Shown here: positions 9,455-21,170 of the stretch, piece by piece
Layout of the letters: each line of letters begins with the position of its first letter
Numbering within the stretch: the first letter of the stretch is position 1
DNA from: Sthenelais limicola
Lineage: Eukaryota > Annelida > Polychaeta > Phyllodocida > Sigalionidae
Assembly: GCA_942159475.1 (NCBI GenBank)
Contig: OW804095.1
Coordinates: 88,983,740-89,047,739, forward strand
Length of the DNA stretch: 64,000 nucleotides
Direction of reading: 5' to 3'
Notes under the pieces: model-generated
Database searches by the model: none
What the model was told of the DNA's origin: nothing
What the model saw: only the letters and a program-made list of their open reading frames with translations
Made by a program: the position numbers and the translations under genes

Positions 9455-9945
9455 GAATATGCAGGTGCGCGTCTGCACGCCTCTCTCTTTAGGCGAGGAA
9501 TGGGGAGGTTATAGATGGAGGAGGCCCTAGTGTCCCGGGTTATGTTAGAGGTAGGTGGGTTAGGGGGAGGGCCGCTGTGGGCCCTCCTGTGCATTACGAG
9601 GAGGAGTTGGAGGAAGCGTCTAGTTTATAGAGGGAGGAGGTTGTGTTTGGACATGATTTCGTCAACATTGCTGGATCTCCTAGATAGGGAGGCAATGCGA
9701 ACGTCTCTTCTAAGCGTTCTCTCAAGTTTTGCTTTGGATGTGGCATTTGCCATGTCCAGGAAGGAGGAATTGATTTCTAGGTGTGGGAGGATCATAGTTT
9801 TCAGTATCCGGAAGGCTATGTTTTGTGAGAGGAAGGGTCTGATTCTTGCAAAGGTGGCAATCGCTGCATTTGCATTCCTGAGGGTTAATTTTATTTGTGG
9901 GGTGATATTTAGATGGTCCTCAATTGTGGACCCTATTGGTATTGG
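9455..9945 (-). pseudogene. LINE reverse transcriptase C-terminal fragment
   Basis: The minus strand reads through the thumb/connection region of a LINE ORF2: ANAAIATFARIRPFLSQNIA (about 9870-9815), FRILKTMILPHLE, KLERTLRRDVRIASLS, NVDEIMSKHNLLPL, a stop (9625-9627) and then TRRFLQLLLVMHRRAHSG. The catalytic palm is absent. One nonsense codon and loss of both ends show it is dead. The upstream end is joined directly to the GATATC satellite. A plus-strand frame of 160 codons over the same bases (9515-9997) is its mirror and is not treated as a gene. Confidence 0.8.
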
Positions 9946-10265
9946 TATGATATCGGCTCAATATCAGAAACTGATATCAGAAATAGTATTGGTCTGATAT
10001 CGGCTTGATATCAGATCTGATATCAGAAATAATATTGGTACGATATCGGCTCAATATCAGAGACTGATATCAGAAATAGTATTGGTCTGATATCGGCTCG
10101 ATATCAGATCTGATATCAGAAATAGTATTGGTACGATATCGGCTCAATATCAGAAACTGATATCAATAATAGTATACTATTATTGATATCAGTTTCGGCT
10201 CAATATCAGAAACTGATATCTGAAATAGTATGATATCGGCTCAATATCAGATCTGATATAGGAAT
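9932..10265. repeat. GATATC-rich satellite, unit about 47 bp, with inverted arm
   Basis: The unit reads 'gaaatagtattggt' + 'gatatcggct' + 'gatatcag' + 'ctgatatca' and is repeated four or more times from 9979. Alternate units differ ('tctgatatcggctcg' versus 'tacgatatcggctca'), which suggests a 94-bp higher-order dimer. Near 10,174 the array turns around and continues in the opposite orientation. Confidence 0.85.
10153..10196. repeat. Perfect 44-bp palindrome at the centre of the GATATC array
   Basis: Bases 10,153-10,174 are exactly the reverse complement of 10,175-10,196 (arm 'gaaactgatatcaataatag' + 'ta'). There is no spacer, so the double strand could extrude a cruciform. Confidence 0.95.
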
Positions 10266-10279
10266 AAGATAAGAATAAG

Positions 10280-10790
10280 AATTTTGGGAAATATTATTTA
10301 AGGAGAGCTTGAATTAGGTACATGAGAGGACAATCAAAGCATCCGCAAATTCTTTCATTTTCATCAGAAATTGATATCAGAATGATATCCATCTGATATC
10401 AGATCTGATATGGTAAAAATTCTAAAATCTTTAAAAATTCCTATTTCAGCAATAATTTTGGGAAATATATTTAAGGAGAGCTTGAATTAGGTACATAGGA
10501 GGATAATCAAAGCATCTGCAGATAAATTTTTTTATATAAGAAATTGATATCAGCCTGATATCAGAATCTGATATAAAAAAAATTCTAAAATCTTTAAAAA
10601 TTCCTATTTCAGCAAACTTTGAACAGAAGAGCTTGAAACCCCCTTTTTGCATGAATCTTTTTTAGTATGTAATAATTTCTTGCTCATTGGAATCTGATAT
10701 CAGCCTGATATCAGAATGACATGCCTCTCTGATATCAGATCTGATATCAGATTCTGATATCGGGCTGATATCAGCTTTCTTGGTGGGTGA
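10280..10790. repeat. Two-copy 170-bp tandem repeat, then further GATATC clusters
   Basis: 'ttttgggaaatattatttaa' at about 10,281 returns at about 10,456. Each is followed by 'ggagagcttgaattaggtac', 'caatcaaagcatc', GATATC clusters and 'aaaattctaaaatctttaaa'. Another dense GATATC/CTGATATCAG cluster lies at 10,690-10,775. No coding content. Confidence 0.8.
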
Positions 10791-10794
10791 CTAC

Positions 10795-11670
10795 CTTTTT
10801 GATCAAATATCAATTCTAATAATTATGGCCTAAACAATAAGAAGGGCAAGATTACATAAAAATATTTCTTCTTTTGAAAAAAAAACATGGGAGATATTCT
10901 ACATGTTGTAACAAGACATAAAATATTCCCACAGCAGTTCAATTAATTTCATGTGAGGTAATAAAAGGTTTCAGGGATGATGTCTTATTATCAAAATCAC
11001 ACCTTTACTCTCACCTACATTTTATGTATGAGTTATGTGCGACACTTATTTCACAGATTCGAAAGTTCTGAAGCACACATTATTAGTTATTAAAATATTC
11101 AATATAGGCCTACCCTCCCCACTCCCCTACGCTAGTTGCAAATTCAGAACCAAAACCCTAATGTTTGAAAAATAATTTGCTTGATACCAAATATTCTGGC
11201 TGTGTCCGATATCACAACTAGGCCTAATATCGTCCTTATATTTGAATAACTTCCCTGTATATTTCTAAAAGAAACAGCAAACAGGTGAATAGATTATTTC
11301 GGTTAGAGGGGGCATTTTAAGAGCTCCGATAACTGACGTAATTACGTTGGTTATCATCCTTTGCGCTAGGGCTATTTCCCTTTTAATAGCCACTGTGGCG
11401 AAATTCCAAAGAAATGTTATCGCCACACAGACTGTCTTTTCTAGAAAAAAATATGACTGCATACACAAATTATTTTAGAGTAACCACATGAAGCAATGAA
11501 ATGATAGAAAAGGATCGTTTTCTTAGAGATATTATTGATTTCATTTATTTTCTCAACTTCAAGGCTTTCAATGCCCTGCAAATAAGCTACTGAAAGTCCC
11601 CGCCCTACATTCCCTCAGATCCGGCAGACCTCTATTTCTTGAATTCTTGAAATGGTCGTCGCAGTCAGAT
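10795..11670. other. No gene seen
   Basis: AT-rich sequence without an ORF that resembles a protein. TAGGCCTA palindromes occur near 11,106 and 11,213. Confidence 0.3.
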
Positions 11671-11676
11671 TCATTG

Positions 11677-11815
11677 GGCCGACGCGGTTTACCTAGTGGG
11701 CCGACGCGGTCTACCCCTTGGGCCGACGCGGTCTACCCCTTGGGCCGAGGCGGCCTAAGCCTTGGGCCAACGAGGCTCAAGTGCCTGGGCCAACGCGTTT
11801 TTGGGCCGAAGCGTC
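11677..11815 (+). repeat. 22-bp GC-rich minisatellite
   Basis: About six units of 'tgggccgacgcggtctaccc' + 'ct', becoming degenerate to the right ('tgggccaacgaggctcaagt'). The unit is not a multiple of three, and the 71-codon frame over it looks like chance. Confidence 0.85.
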
Positions 11816-11819
11816 TGTG

Positions 11820-13084
11820 TACCGTTATGAACATTAAAAAGCTCTGTCTAGTTCAAACATGACTCTTCTTCTATACATAATAAGGGGGAGGTTTGTAACT
11901 TTTGATCTTAAAAATATGCCCTAGGGAGTCGGGGATTTACACAATTTGTTTGCCCTGGGGGTTCAGGGATTTCATCATATTTCCCCAAAGGCCCAAGACA
12001 TTCCCCAATATGCCTGGGGGTTGGATGGGGGAGCGGGGATTGCAATTGACAAGTGCATAACAATGTCCCAAATGTCAAAACTTGTCATTGCGCGATTTTG
12101 ATGAATTTTGGTAAACTTCCTCCCAGCTTGGAGTAATAATTGCTCTCACATTTAGATTCAATTCATCAATCAGACAGACTGAGCCATTCAAGTCTACTGT
12201 ATCAAATAAGAAGAATGACGTTTGTATCACCTCTAGAACTAAGACCATCCAATTGATTAATCATTTGCTGCAATAGAACTCTGTGAAATGGGATTGATGA
12301 CCCTCTAAAGGCAAAGTTCGGCTATTGCTTCTTCGAGTGTTTAGAAGTCTCCAGCACCCGGACAGACCAGATCAAGGGTTCGATTCATAAAAATCCTTAG
12401 TTAGGGCTATCCTTTCTTAGCAAATTCTCCTTGCTAAGCAGCTGGTCAGGAACCTTTAGGGAAGGGATTTGCTGTGTATACGGGCGATGCATTTGTGTTA
12501 TACTTACAGTAGGAATTTACTAGCTAATTAGCAGGGAATGTTTTAAGTAAGCATGTCTTATGCAAAACGCCCCGATGATATAGTGTAATAAATACAACCC
12601 ACGGATAGACTGCCATCGGTTATCTATTCTCACTTGGTGGCAACGATATATTGTCCAGCTCAAGGTTGATTAGACACTCTTGGGGCTATAGATAATCAGG
12701 ACGACCCTGGGTGTGCCTGCCTGCCTGCCCCTGTGTTTTGCATCAAATAAGCAGCTTGAGCCAATAGTCCTGATTGAGTATTCTTATGATTTGTTTTCCC
12801 CTCGATATGAATGATAAATAATGAACTTACCGTACCAAATTGTCTTGCTCAGGTCAGTTTACAGCATTTTCCATTGTTTACATTGGTGTGGCATCGGTTT
12901 TGTTTTCAGTTTCAACAAGTATTTGCGTTGTATTCTATAAGGTAAAAGTGGCAGATTTTTTTCCGATCGGCCCTTTCTACTTTTGCCTTTTTTGAATTGT
13001 TTCCTCCTCTGTCTTGCTCTCATTTGCCCTTGATCTAATCACTTTCTCTCATTCCAATTTACTTGATTCTATGGTCTGCAATTT
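11820..13084. other. No gene seen
   Basis: Unassigned, moderately AT-rich DNA. No repeats, splice-flanked ORFs or RNA genes were recognised. Confidence 0.3.
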
Positions 13085-13375
13085 CTGCACTTTTCTCATC
13101 TACTCGGTCGCTCTCTCTTGCCATCCTTGGATGTGTTGGCTCTGTTTCTTTCTCCTGCTCTAATTTCTCTCTCCCTCTCTCCTTCTCTTCCTCTCTTCTA
13201 CCCTCTTCTTAGATCCCCCTCTCCTCCTCTCCTCCTCTCCTCCTCTCCTTCTCTCCTCCTCTCCTTCTCTCCCTCTCTCCCACTCTTCAGAGAGGAAGAG
13301 AGAGAGAGAGAAATTAGAGCATAAGAAGGAAACAGACCAACACATCCGAGGATAGAGAGAGAGAGTGATCGAGTA
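13085..13375. repeat. Polypyrimidine/polypurine low-complexity tract
   Basis: Ctctcc/tcctctcc runs (13,145-13,285) switch to gagagaga runs (13,288-13,370), so the two parts can pair with each other. ORFs on both strands here are low-complexity artefacts. Confidence 0.85.
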
Positions 13376-13499
13376 GATGGGCAAATCCTGCACGTCGTCT
13401 TTTATAACACACGTTTTTTACTTGTAATCTGACGGGTGTCAATTTCAAGTTGTGCAAGTTAATTAACAGTATGACAATATAGATTATTTCCCGATGCTA

Positions 13500-14250
13500 T
13501 TTCATGGTCTTTTTAATTAGACGCCACCATACAATCAACAAACAACAAACCTTACACCCTGGTCCGCATCAGATACATGATCTCAGAACCGACAGCACTC
13601 AGAATATACAGAACAATGGTGCTCCCCATCCTAGACTACAACTCCATGATATACTGCTTTGCTACACAAAACAAAACAAAAAACTAGAATGCATACAAGC
13701 AAGAGCAATCAGGATGATAACCCGCTCAAAGAAACATGAATCAACCTCCAACAAAAGAACCACTTTATGACTAGACACACTCAAAGACAGAAGAGACAGG
13801 CACCTCCTCTGCCTCATGTACAAGCGCTCATGGACACAACACACCAAACCCAACACAGACACAAGGATCACACGATCACAGCACCCATATAACCTCCCTC
13901 TACCCAAAACGGAAACACTTAAAAATGCACCATACTACCTATATAGGAGCCAGAAATTGGAACAACCTAACCCCCACTGTAAAATAAGTACCAACCTACA
14001 AGAATTTTAAAAATGTAATCAAATAAATCACCACATGTCAAGCAGTATCGCTGACCTGAGAACACACACACTCACCAACTGCCAACCTGCACCAAAGTAA
14101 ACACAGGCCATGCAGTAACTTCCCGCTGGCCGGAAAAAAGAAATTCACCAAAACAAATACAAAAAATCAACACCACAATACCTACTTCAAAACAAACAAC
14201 ACAAACCCAACACAACCCAAGCAGAAACTTCCTGCTGGCCTGTGGACAAA
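13500..14250 (+). pseudogene. LINE ORF2 C-terminal fragment and 3' region
   Basis: Frameshifted plus-strand reading shows the end of a LINE reverse transcriptase: an L-DYNSMIY region near 13,634, ECIQARAIRMITRSKKHES (13,689-13,745), DTLKDRRDRHLLCLMYKRS after a stop at 13,768, RITRSQ, PLPKTETLKNAPYY and GARNWNNL (about 13,950). The palm domain is absent. Several frame changes and a stop show decay. The A/C-rich tail (14,000-14,280) holds two similar phrases, 'acttcccgctggccgg' and 'acttcctgctggcctg', as a 3' UTR with an internal repeat might. Confidence 0.7.
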
Positions 14251-14254
14251 ACAC

Positions 14255-16180
14255 ACACAAAATCCACCACACCTCACCTCATCTCCCCCTCCCCCCACCC
14301 CCACCCCATTGAAACCTTCACGTAAACACCAATGTTCCTATATCCCACATGTCCTAATGTTAAGAAATCCTAGCTTAGCATCTGCTACAACCAGTAGACT
14401 TAGCTAGACACAGCAGTGGGCGGAAAACCATGGTTATTCTCAATTGAATAAACCCCGTGAGCCCATGTTATTATATTATATCACTGTACGATCTGTTGTA
14501 TTTCATACTTGATCACTCTTTGACCGTTCTGAATAAACATCCTGAATGATAGAAAAAAATATATACAGCAATACTTAACGGCCCTTACGTTAGGCAATGA
14601 TCCTACCAATTACACACCCAACTTATTTGATAATCCCTACAGCATCATCCCCTAAATATACACACGAATTTTCTTGGGAAGAAATTTGGACAGTGGCACA
14701 TGAATAAAATGACCTCAGGGTATCAAAGCCCCTGGGCCTCTCAACGATTAAGATAAATTGTCATTGCTTCTCATCTTATGATAATCATGCAGCAGTGACT
14801 CGGCCCAATACCCGATCCGACACTCTGCCTAAACTCTTGCATGATTGCGGTAAAGGCATAGGCGCAGCCCCATTTTGTAATACATAAATAACGATATGAA
14901 ATATGGAATAGTTATGGAGAAGATCAACATTCTTGAATTGGTGTATTGGCTAGATCTACATGCGCAAGTTTGTCACCTTTCTATACGCAATTTATAAGGT
15001 CGTGCATCCAAATTATCTAAACTAAATCAAATTTGGAAATATTAATATGTCCATGGCATTCTATACGTCCAATTTCAAAGTATTCAACTTGCAGAACAAC
15101 ATAAACAAAATCATTTTTGAGAACACAATACCAGCTTGCTTATTCGGGATCCGCCTAGTGTTACACCTCCATACCACATATACATATATTGCCTCGATAT
15201 TGACACTCTCCCAATAGAATCCCCAGGGTTCCGCCACGTGACCTATGAGACATCCTCCCTACCATGATGAGAACATTATGAGTACTTGCACCAATAGGCG
15301 GAGAATGAAGCCAGTTGGGTACATCCCCGCTAACCCCATGGTCGCGGTGTAAACTGGACCAACGCTGTTCAGATTCGTCCATCGATTTAGTAAGTGTGTG
15401 CTCGCTGCATATGCATTAATTATGGATATTGACTCATAGCGTGTGGTATTAGGGCGGCTAGTTAGCTTAAAAGCTCTGTAAGTGGTCTAGCGTGTCTTAT
15501 ATGTATGTTATAGTCACAACTGATGTGATTTACCTTAGAATAATGAAATGAGGTGACACCTTTTATCAAACTAATTAGTGCCTAGACTACGTTGGAATCT
15601 CACTCGGCGATGCCTCCAGTTCATAGAATATCCATTATCTTTGCAGTGTAAGCTTTTTGTCCTGTCTAGGTTCAAAAGGGGTATTACATGTTGTCATCTC
15701 TCAATATATATGTTGTATAAACTGTTGTATATATATATAGAAATAATAAAATCTGTGTTTGAACTGAATATAGGAAGCAAACTTGCTACAGACATGTATT
15801 AACAAGAGACAGGCTAACAATGGCAATTACCACCATCACTCACGAGAGCGATTTAAAAGTTACCTTGCACTACTTGCTACGACAAATAGTAAAGGAATCG
15901 AATAGACTCTATTATCCTCATCATATCTCACATTATTTCTATATTCATTAGCTTCATAACCTCATTACTTCATACGGTGTGATAATATTATTGATTATAC
16001 AGAGATGTTTATTATCATAGAAATTTCACCGGAGGTAACTTATTGTATAGAAGGTTATACAAATGCTGGATGCCCCCTTGTAGGATGGTAATTGTGTATA
16101 CATAGAGAGGAGGGCTCCAAGTAAAACCATTGTAAAATGAGACGAGTTCTGCAATAAAACAATTTGGACAAAAAAGCATA
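14255..16180. other. No gene seen
   Basis: C-rich run at 14,285-14,310, otherwise AT-rich unassigned DNA. Minus-strand and plus-strand ORFs of 60-75 codons lack recognisable motifs or splice context. Confidence 0.3.
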
Positions 16181-16290
16181 TCTTAAAGCGGCGTTCTCAG
16201 CTATTGAGACAAACAGAATCTCGACAAAGAAATCTCCCGAAATGTAAATGTGGACCTTTATGAAGGCCTGTAACAAGACTAAAACCCGCT
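16180..16290. mobile_element. Fragment related to the TTAA-flanked MITE at 58,795-59,148
   Basis: 'ttaaagcggcgttctcagct' followed by 'aatgtggacctttatga' and 'caagactaaaa' matches the left terminus and part of the interior of the 354-bp element near the right end of the window. The second terminus is missing. Confidence 0.45.
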
Positions 16291-16556
16291 ACACACCTGA
16301 ACGCCCGCCGATTTAACTGCTCCCGATCCGATTTAACTGCTCCCGATCAAGAATTCTAAGGAATAAAGATTTAAATCTATCCATTTTCGGAGACCCACAC
16401 CAGGCTGAAATCACTCCCGATTTATTTAAAAAAGATAAATCGGGATGGTTGACCCACACCTAACCAAATCTAAATCCCTTTAATTGATGACCTGAAAAAA
16501 GGAGCATCTCCTATATATAAAGCGTTGGCTTTATCTCCAATAAAATATATCATATC

Positions 16557-16586
16557 AATTACATTATCATCGATGATAATGTAATT
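16557..16586. repeat. Perfect 30-bp palindrome
   Basis: The left arm 'aattacattatcatc' is followed directly by its exact reverse complement, centred on ATCGAT. It is isolated from other repeats. Confidence 0.95.
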
Positions 16587-16589
16587 AAT

Positions 16590-17300
16590 GCAGCTTTGTA
16601 GATCGGTTAGGCCGCAGATATAAAGCAAGGCCGAAGTGCCAGGAAATTTGTACTTGCCGCCAACAGCCTCACTAAAACGGCATCCTCCCACATTTCTCCT
16701 GATGCAGTACCGGACGACTAAATCCAACTGAATTAGTCTCTAGTGAGGAAATTATTCTCTGTGGGATTCATTCTCAGCTAAACCGTGAATACGGATGTGT
16801 GGGGACGAGGCAAAAAGCCAATTTGTCATGATTTGCAGTGGTCAGAAATACATCAGCGAGCTGTGAGTTTAGCACCGGTCAATAGCAGAGCAATGATTTA
16901 CTGAGCCTCCCATTTGCGCTGCTTTCTCTTATTATTAGGGTGGATAGCAAGTTTTGGTAGGACGTCCCCCTATCTGGGATTATAACACAGATTTACTTGT
17001 GTTATACGAGTGGAATAATAATGCCATAATTCTGTCAGACATAGGATGCGGATTTAGTAACCTTCTTACGGGTTTGTGGCGCGAGGAAAAAGTGTCAATG
17101 TTTGTATACGTTCTCATGTGATTAGTCGCGTTGGGTTGTGGTTATATTAATTCATAAATGTCTCTACTCTCCTTTGTGAAGTCAGTTGGATTTAATGATT
17201 CATTACATCACAAAATTAAGATGTTGCTGGTACATGATTAATTATTCATCCTGAGTGAGGCCTTGCCCACTTTTGGGCGTCCTCGATTAACTATGGGACT
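16590..17300. other. No gene seen
   Basis: Unassigned DNA between the palindrome and the Harbinger-like element. Confidence 0.3.
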
Positions 17301-17304
17301 TTAA

Positions 17305-18794
17305 AGGCCCATTCACATTACGACGGCCGATCGCCGGGCCGGTTACTGGCAATCGTGGCCGACGTACGTCAAACGCTGGACGACGGGGATGTAAAATCAC
17401 GATTTCACATGCCTACTACCACGGTGAATATCCCAGTGAATTGTTTTGATGATGTAATAGGACAGGCTATTTAAACTGCAATGATCAGTTGATTGCCATT
17501 AAGCTAAACCCCAATAGTTATTTGGACGATGATCAGGGTGGGAGTAGTAAACACAACTAGATTTGAACTTGTTGAATGAGGTAATTAATTGGAAAGGTAC
17601 GAAGGCGCTGAGGGGGGGGGGGGGGGGACGTGGAGGAAATTAGGAGTATATTGAAAGGTTGTAGATCCCTTCATAAAATGTATACTTGATTATTGATAAA
17701 TGTATTCTATGGGATAATAAGGATTTCCCACCAACTGATATAGCTATAGGTCTCGCAAATGTTGATCCTTCTTCTCAACCCTCAGTAATAATCATTATAC
17801 TCACTCCAATACTTCTACCAGTACATAAATCCGTTTGGTCATCTCATGATTTGAGATTTGTTACTCAATGATGATTTACATCTTAATATACGAAAAGTGT
17901 TCATGGATTTACACACCATAGTAAGCTTTTATTTTTATCCACTCTAGGATAAGTTATCAATCTTTTTATCATACTATTTTTAAAAAAATTATTTTTTACC
18001 AGTCAAGTAATTAAATGTACTCCATAGGATTATCTTCGATACGCAAGAACATATTTAATACATTGTCTTGAAAGTTAATACATCTATTCATACAACATAG
18101 AGAGGCAACCCCTCCAGAAATTAGAACATTCCATCAAAGAAATCCCGTGGATAAATTACTTTGAAAGATATAATTTCCTTTAATACAACAATAGTACTTT
18201 GACGTCCAGCAAAATCGAACATGTTCAATCGAGTTCTACGGTCACCATATTGCCGTGGATAGCCGGGAATACCCATGTATATTTCAGGTACATTTCGCTT
18301 AAACTACAATAACAAATGTCAAGATGAGTTCATTTCACCATACGGTGTATATAATCAACGTGCGGCAGGTGTACGACTGGAAAATCGTGCTAGTGGAAAC
18401 ATGTTTCTACCAACTCACTCTGCCGTACGACGTCACATTAAGATATCAACTCTTTGTACTTTGTATACATGGAAAAATGGTTTATCTTTCTTATACAAGT
18501 TAATTCCGGGTAAATATAACATTCAGAATGAAGATATAGGCTTAGGTAAATGGGCAACGTAGGACACACTAAGTTAGCGTTGTTTACGTCCGTAAGAACT
18601 GACGTACAACGTAGACATGAGGAGATATGATTACTCATCGGGGGGTTCCCCTAAACCACAGGCCGCGTTATTGCTAGCGTTTCACTGAACGCGGTACATC
18701 GAAGCCTCCCTATACTACCACGATCTTCTACGTTAGTTTTTCTTGTCGTGCGATTGCCGTACACCACGTCGGCCGTCGTAATGTGAATGGGCCT
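17305..18794. mobile_element. PIF/Harbinger-like non-autonomous DNA transposon (1.49 kb)
   Basis: The ends are perfect inverted repeats over about 26 bp, beginning AGGCCCATTCACATTACGAC. They are flanked by a 3-bp duplication TAA (17,302-17,304 and 18,795-18,797), the target size of the PIF/Harbinger group. Inside each end, 'ggcaatcg' and GC-rich sequence continue weaker pairing. No DDE transposase or Myb-like protein was found, so the element depends on a partner elsewhere. It contains a run of about 17 G (near 17,612) and a block (17,990-18,180) shared with the foldback family at 4434 and 55,630. A 95-codon frame at 18,275-18,562 has no recognisable function. Confidence 0.85.
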
Positions 18795-18799
18795 TAATA

Positions 18800-20395
18800 C
18801 TTTCATTAATAAAGAATACAAAACAATGCAAGACATGTCGAAGGCATTGCATTAAGCTAATCGAAGTGGCGTTAATTTATATTACTGATCCACAAATCAG
18901 ATATGACGTTGGACAAGACACATGATCCATCCCGAGACAAAACTCAAATCCCATCTTTTCTTTAATATCGGATAGAGAAAACACAAATTGCCGGCAAAAT
19001 GATTGACCTAACAGGAATATTAATTTGCAAATGGAATTGCCGGGACAAAGGGATAATGCGTCATCAATGTTGAGTTGAATTTTATTTTGAAATTGCCGTC
19101 CAGGACACCCAACACCTTTTGTTTTATTCCAGAAAATTATTCGGTTAACTGTTTACTATGGTGTGTCCCAAGTTGTCAAAAATTGAAAACAAATTATGAT
19201 CATCATTTTAGTCATGCATTTTGCATAATGGATGGAAAGTGTTTCTTTTACATTATTTGGTTCTATTCAGTCTAGGATCAGAGTTGAGAGAGTCCCTCTA
19301 TACTGAGGGAAAGGTCGATCCAAACCACAACATTCCATTAATCCCATTAAAACGCCCACTGGGCAAGAAAGCCATTAGCGCAGTAGGCATCCAATCACTG
19401 ATATAATACCGTCCTTATTAACTGGGATTCTAATGGGATTTTGCTATGAGTTTCCCCCAGTTTGAACGAATCTGATAGGCTCAGAGCCTAGACTGTACAG
19501 TAGAATAAACAACTAGTGCTTCATGCTGGGACTTGACCTTTATTCTATTATGAAACCTAAAGATACATTATCAGCTGTGAACATAATTACAATATAGTTA
19601 CTAATTCAAAGATAAGCACACTAAAGTCCCCATACCGTCAAAAGATAAACTGAAAATTAGTAAAAATTACAACTTCTTCATCAAATCTTTGCACTGTGTT
19701 CTATGTTCAGGGAGCCACATGTGGTATATAATCTTTACAGAGAATTGAATGTAGCTATGATTTATAATGTATATGGGCGCCTGTATCTCATCCCTCCTAT
19801 ATATACTAGGTAATTATGTACATTTGATTATCCATACATATGTGAGTTATGTGTCTGGTATGTAAACATAAACATGGCTCCAATCGGTGCGCACCGACTG
19901 CACTTCTTTGACTATTTCCATGCATTTACTGACTTGACAACGGGTATGTTATATATTCCACTTGCACAAAATAAATCCAAATGTGTCTGATGTGTGCATG
20001 CATAGCTGATAATGCATTGTTAATGCATTTATAACTGCAGTTCCAGCTAACATCAGTCAAAAAGAGAGATTCTCTACTTTTTGTTCCAGGTAATTGGAAT
20101 AACATTAGCCAGGGTCAATGCTGAATGGTATAATAAGTTTAAACTATGTTTGACTAAATATTTTGATCTATTTCCAGTATTTTATTGGGCCTGCCTTGAT
20201 TTTTCTTCATTTTTAATGCCCTAAAATCCAGTTTTTTACCCCCATGCCTGAATTCTTAGGAAAAACTATGTAAATAGGTGGTATTTCTGATGTATTCTGA
20301 TGAAACTATTGAAAAATGTCTCCAATCATTTTTTCAAATTCAAATAAGCAAAATACGATTTAGGGTCAAATGACGACCAATTGGTGGATTTGTTC
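18800..20395. other. No gene seen
   Basis: Unassigned. The phrase at 19,271-19,312 ('agagttgagagagt', 'ctgagggaaag') appears inverted at 54,640-54,680 ('ctttccctcag', 'actctctcaactct'), a short shared fragment. Confidence 0.3.
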
Positions 20396-21165
20396 ATGTG
20401 TGGTTAATTATTTGGATGATTTTATCCTATGTTCCCCCGACCAATCCACCTGCTCCTTGTCCAGAGATACCCAATGGAGGTTATTGCCCTCCTCAGGTTC
20501 CTAGAATTTTATGTCGCCTGGGATAAAGTTACTAGACCAAGCATGTGTTGTACATACTTAGGATTCAACATTAATTCAAGGGATATGACCCTCTGCTTGG
20601 CTATGGAGAAGGTGGAGAAGTTGCGACCGCTTTTAAATGGTGTAAAGCCTCTGCGGCTATCTTGCCCATTGCTTGTCAGTATTTAAAGGTGGGCAAACTT
20701 TTGTCAGAGGGTATTTAGCTTGTATAAAGTGATGTTATGTAAACATCTTAAGAGATCTGTAATATCAGACGCCTTCAGAGACGATATCCTTTGGTGGCAC
20801 GCCTTTTGCAAAGTTTTTAATTGTTAGCTAAGCCTGAGTTCCACCTACGTATGGTATTTGATGCCTCCAGCAAAGGCTTCGGTGTTTTCCTCAGCGCTGA
20901 CTGCTTTGCAGGGGCGTGGGATGATAACCATATTCCTTGGACGGATACTTCTTGTGCCCATATTGCCGAGGGACCTAAGGAGTATGTGAAGAATGACAAT
21001 ATAAATGTACAAGAATTAATTCCGGTGCTCTTGGGCGTGAAGAGGTGGAAGAACTCCCTCAGGGGCACTTGTGTACATTGTTATATTGATAATACTCAAG
21101 TGGTTGCCATGTTGACTATTGGTATCAGCTGCAATAAGACATGTATATATATAATATATATAATT
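20395..21165 (+). pseudogene. DIRS-type reverse transcriptase/RNase H fragment, frameshifted
   Basis: The catalytic motif NYLDDFILCSPD (20,406-20,441) is followed, in other frames, by YLGFNINSRDMTLCLAMEK (about 20,549-20,605), a region ending the RT, FDASSKGFGVFLSADC (about 20,860-20,907, RNase H start), INVQELIPVLLGVKRW and YIDNTQVVAML (to about 21,117). This is the same order as the DIRS/Ngaro-type protein near 8.4 kb, but it is a different copy on the other strand. At least two frameshifts separate the pieces. The RNase H is cut in an AT repeat just before the 1.92 kb TIR element and does not resume beyond it. Confidence 0.8.
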
Positions 21166-21170
21166 ATATA

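Noticed and set aside
9515..9997. 160-codon plus-strand ORF
   Set aside because: It is antisense to a recognisable LINE C-terminus on the minus strand and runs into the satellite.
13118..13393. Ser/Leu/Pro-rich and Glu/Arg-rich ORFs on opposite strands
   Set aside because: Simple pyrimidine/purine repeats.
20817..21068. Minus-strand ORF over the DIRS fragment
   Set aside because: Antisense to a clear RNase H reading on the plus strand.
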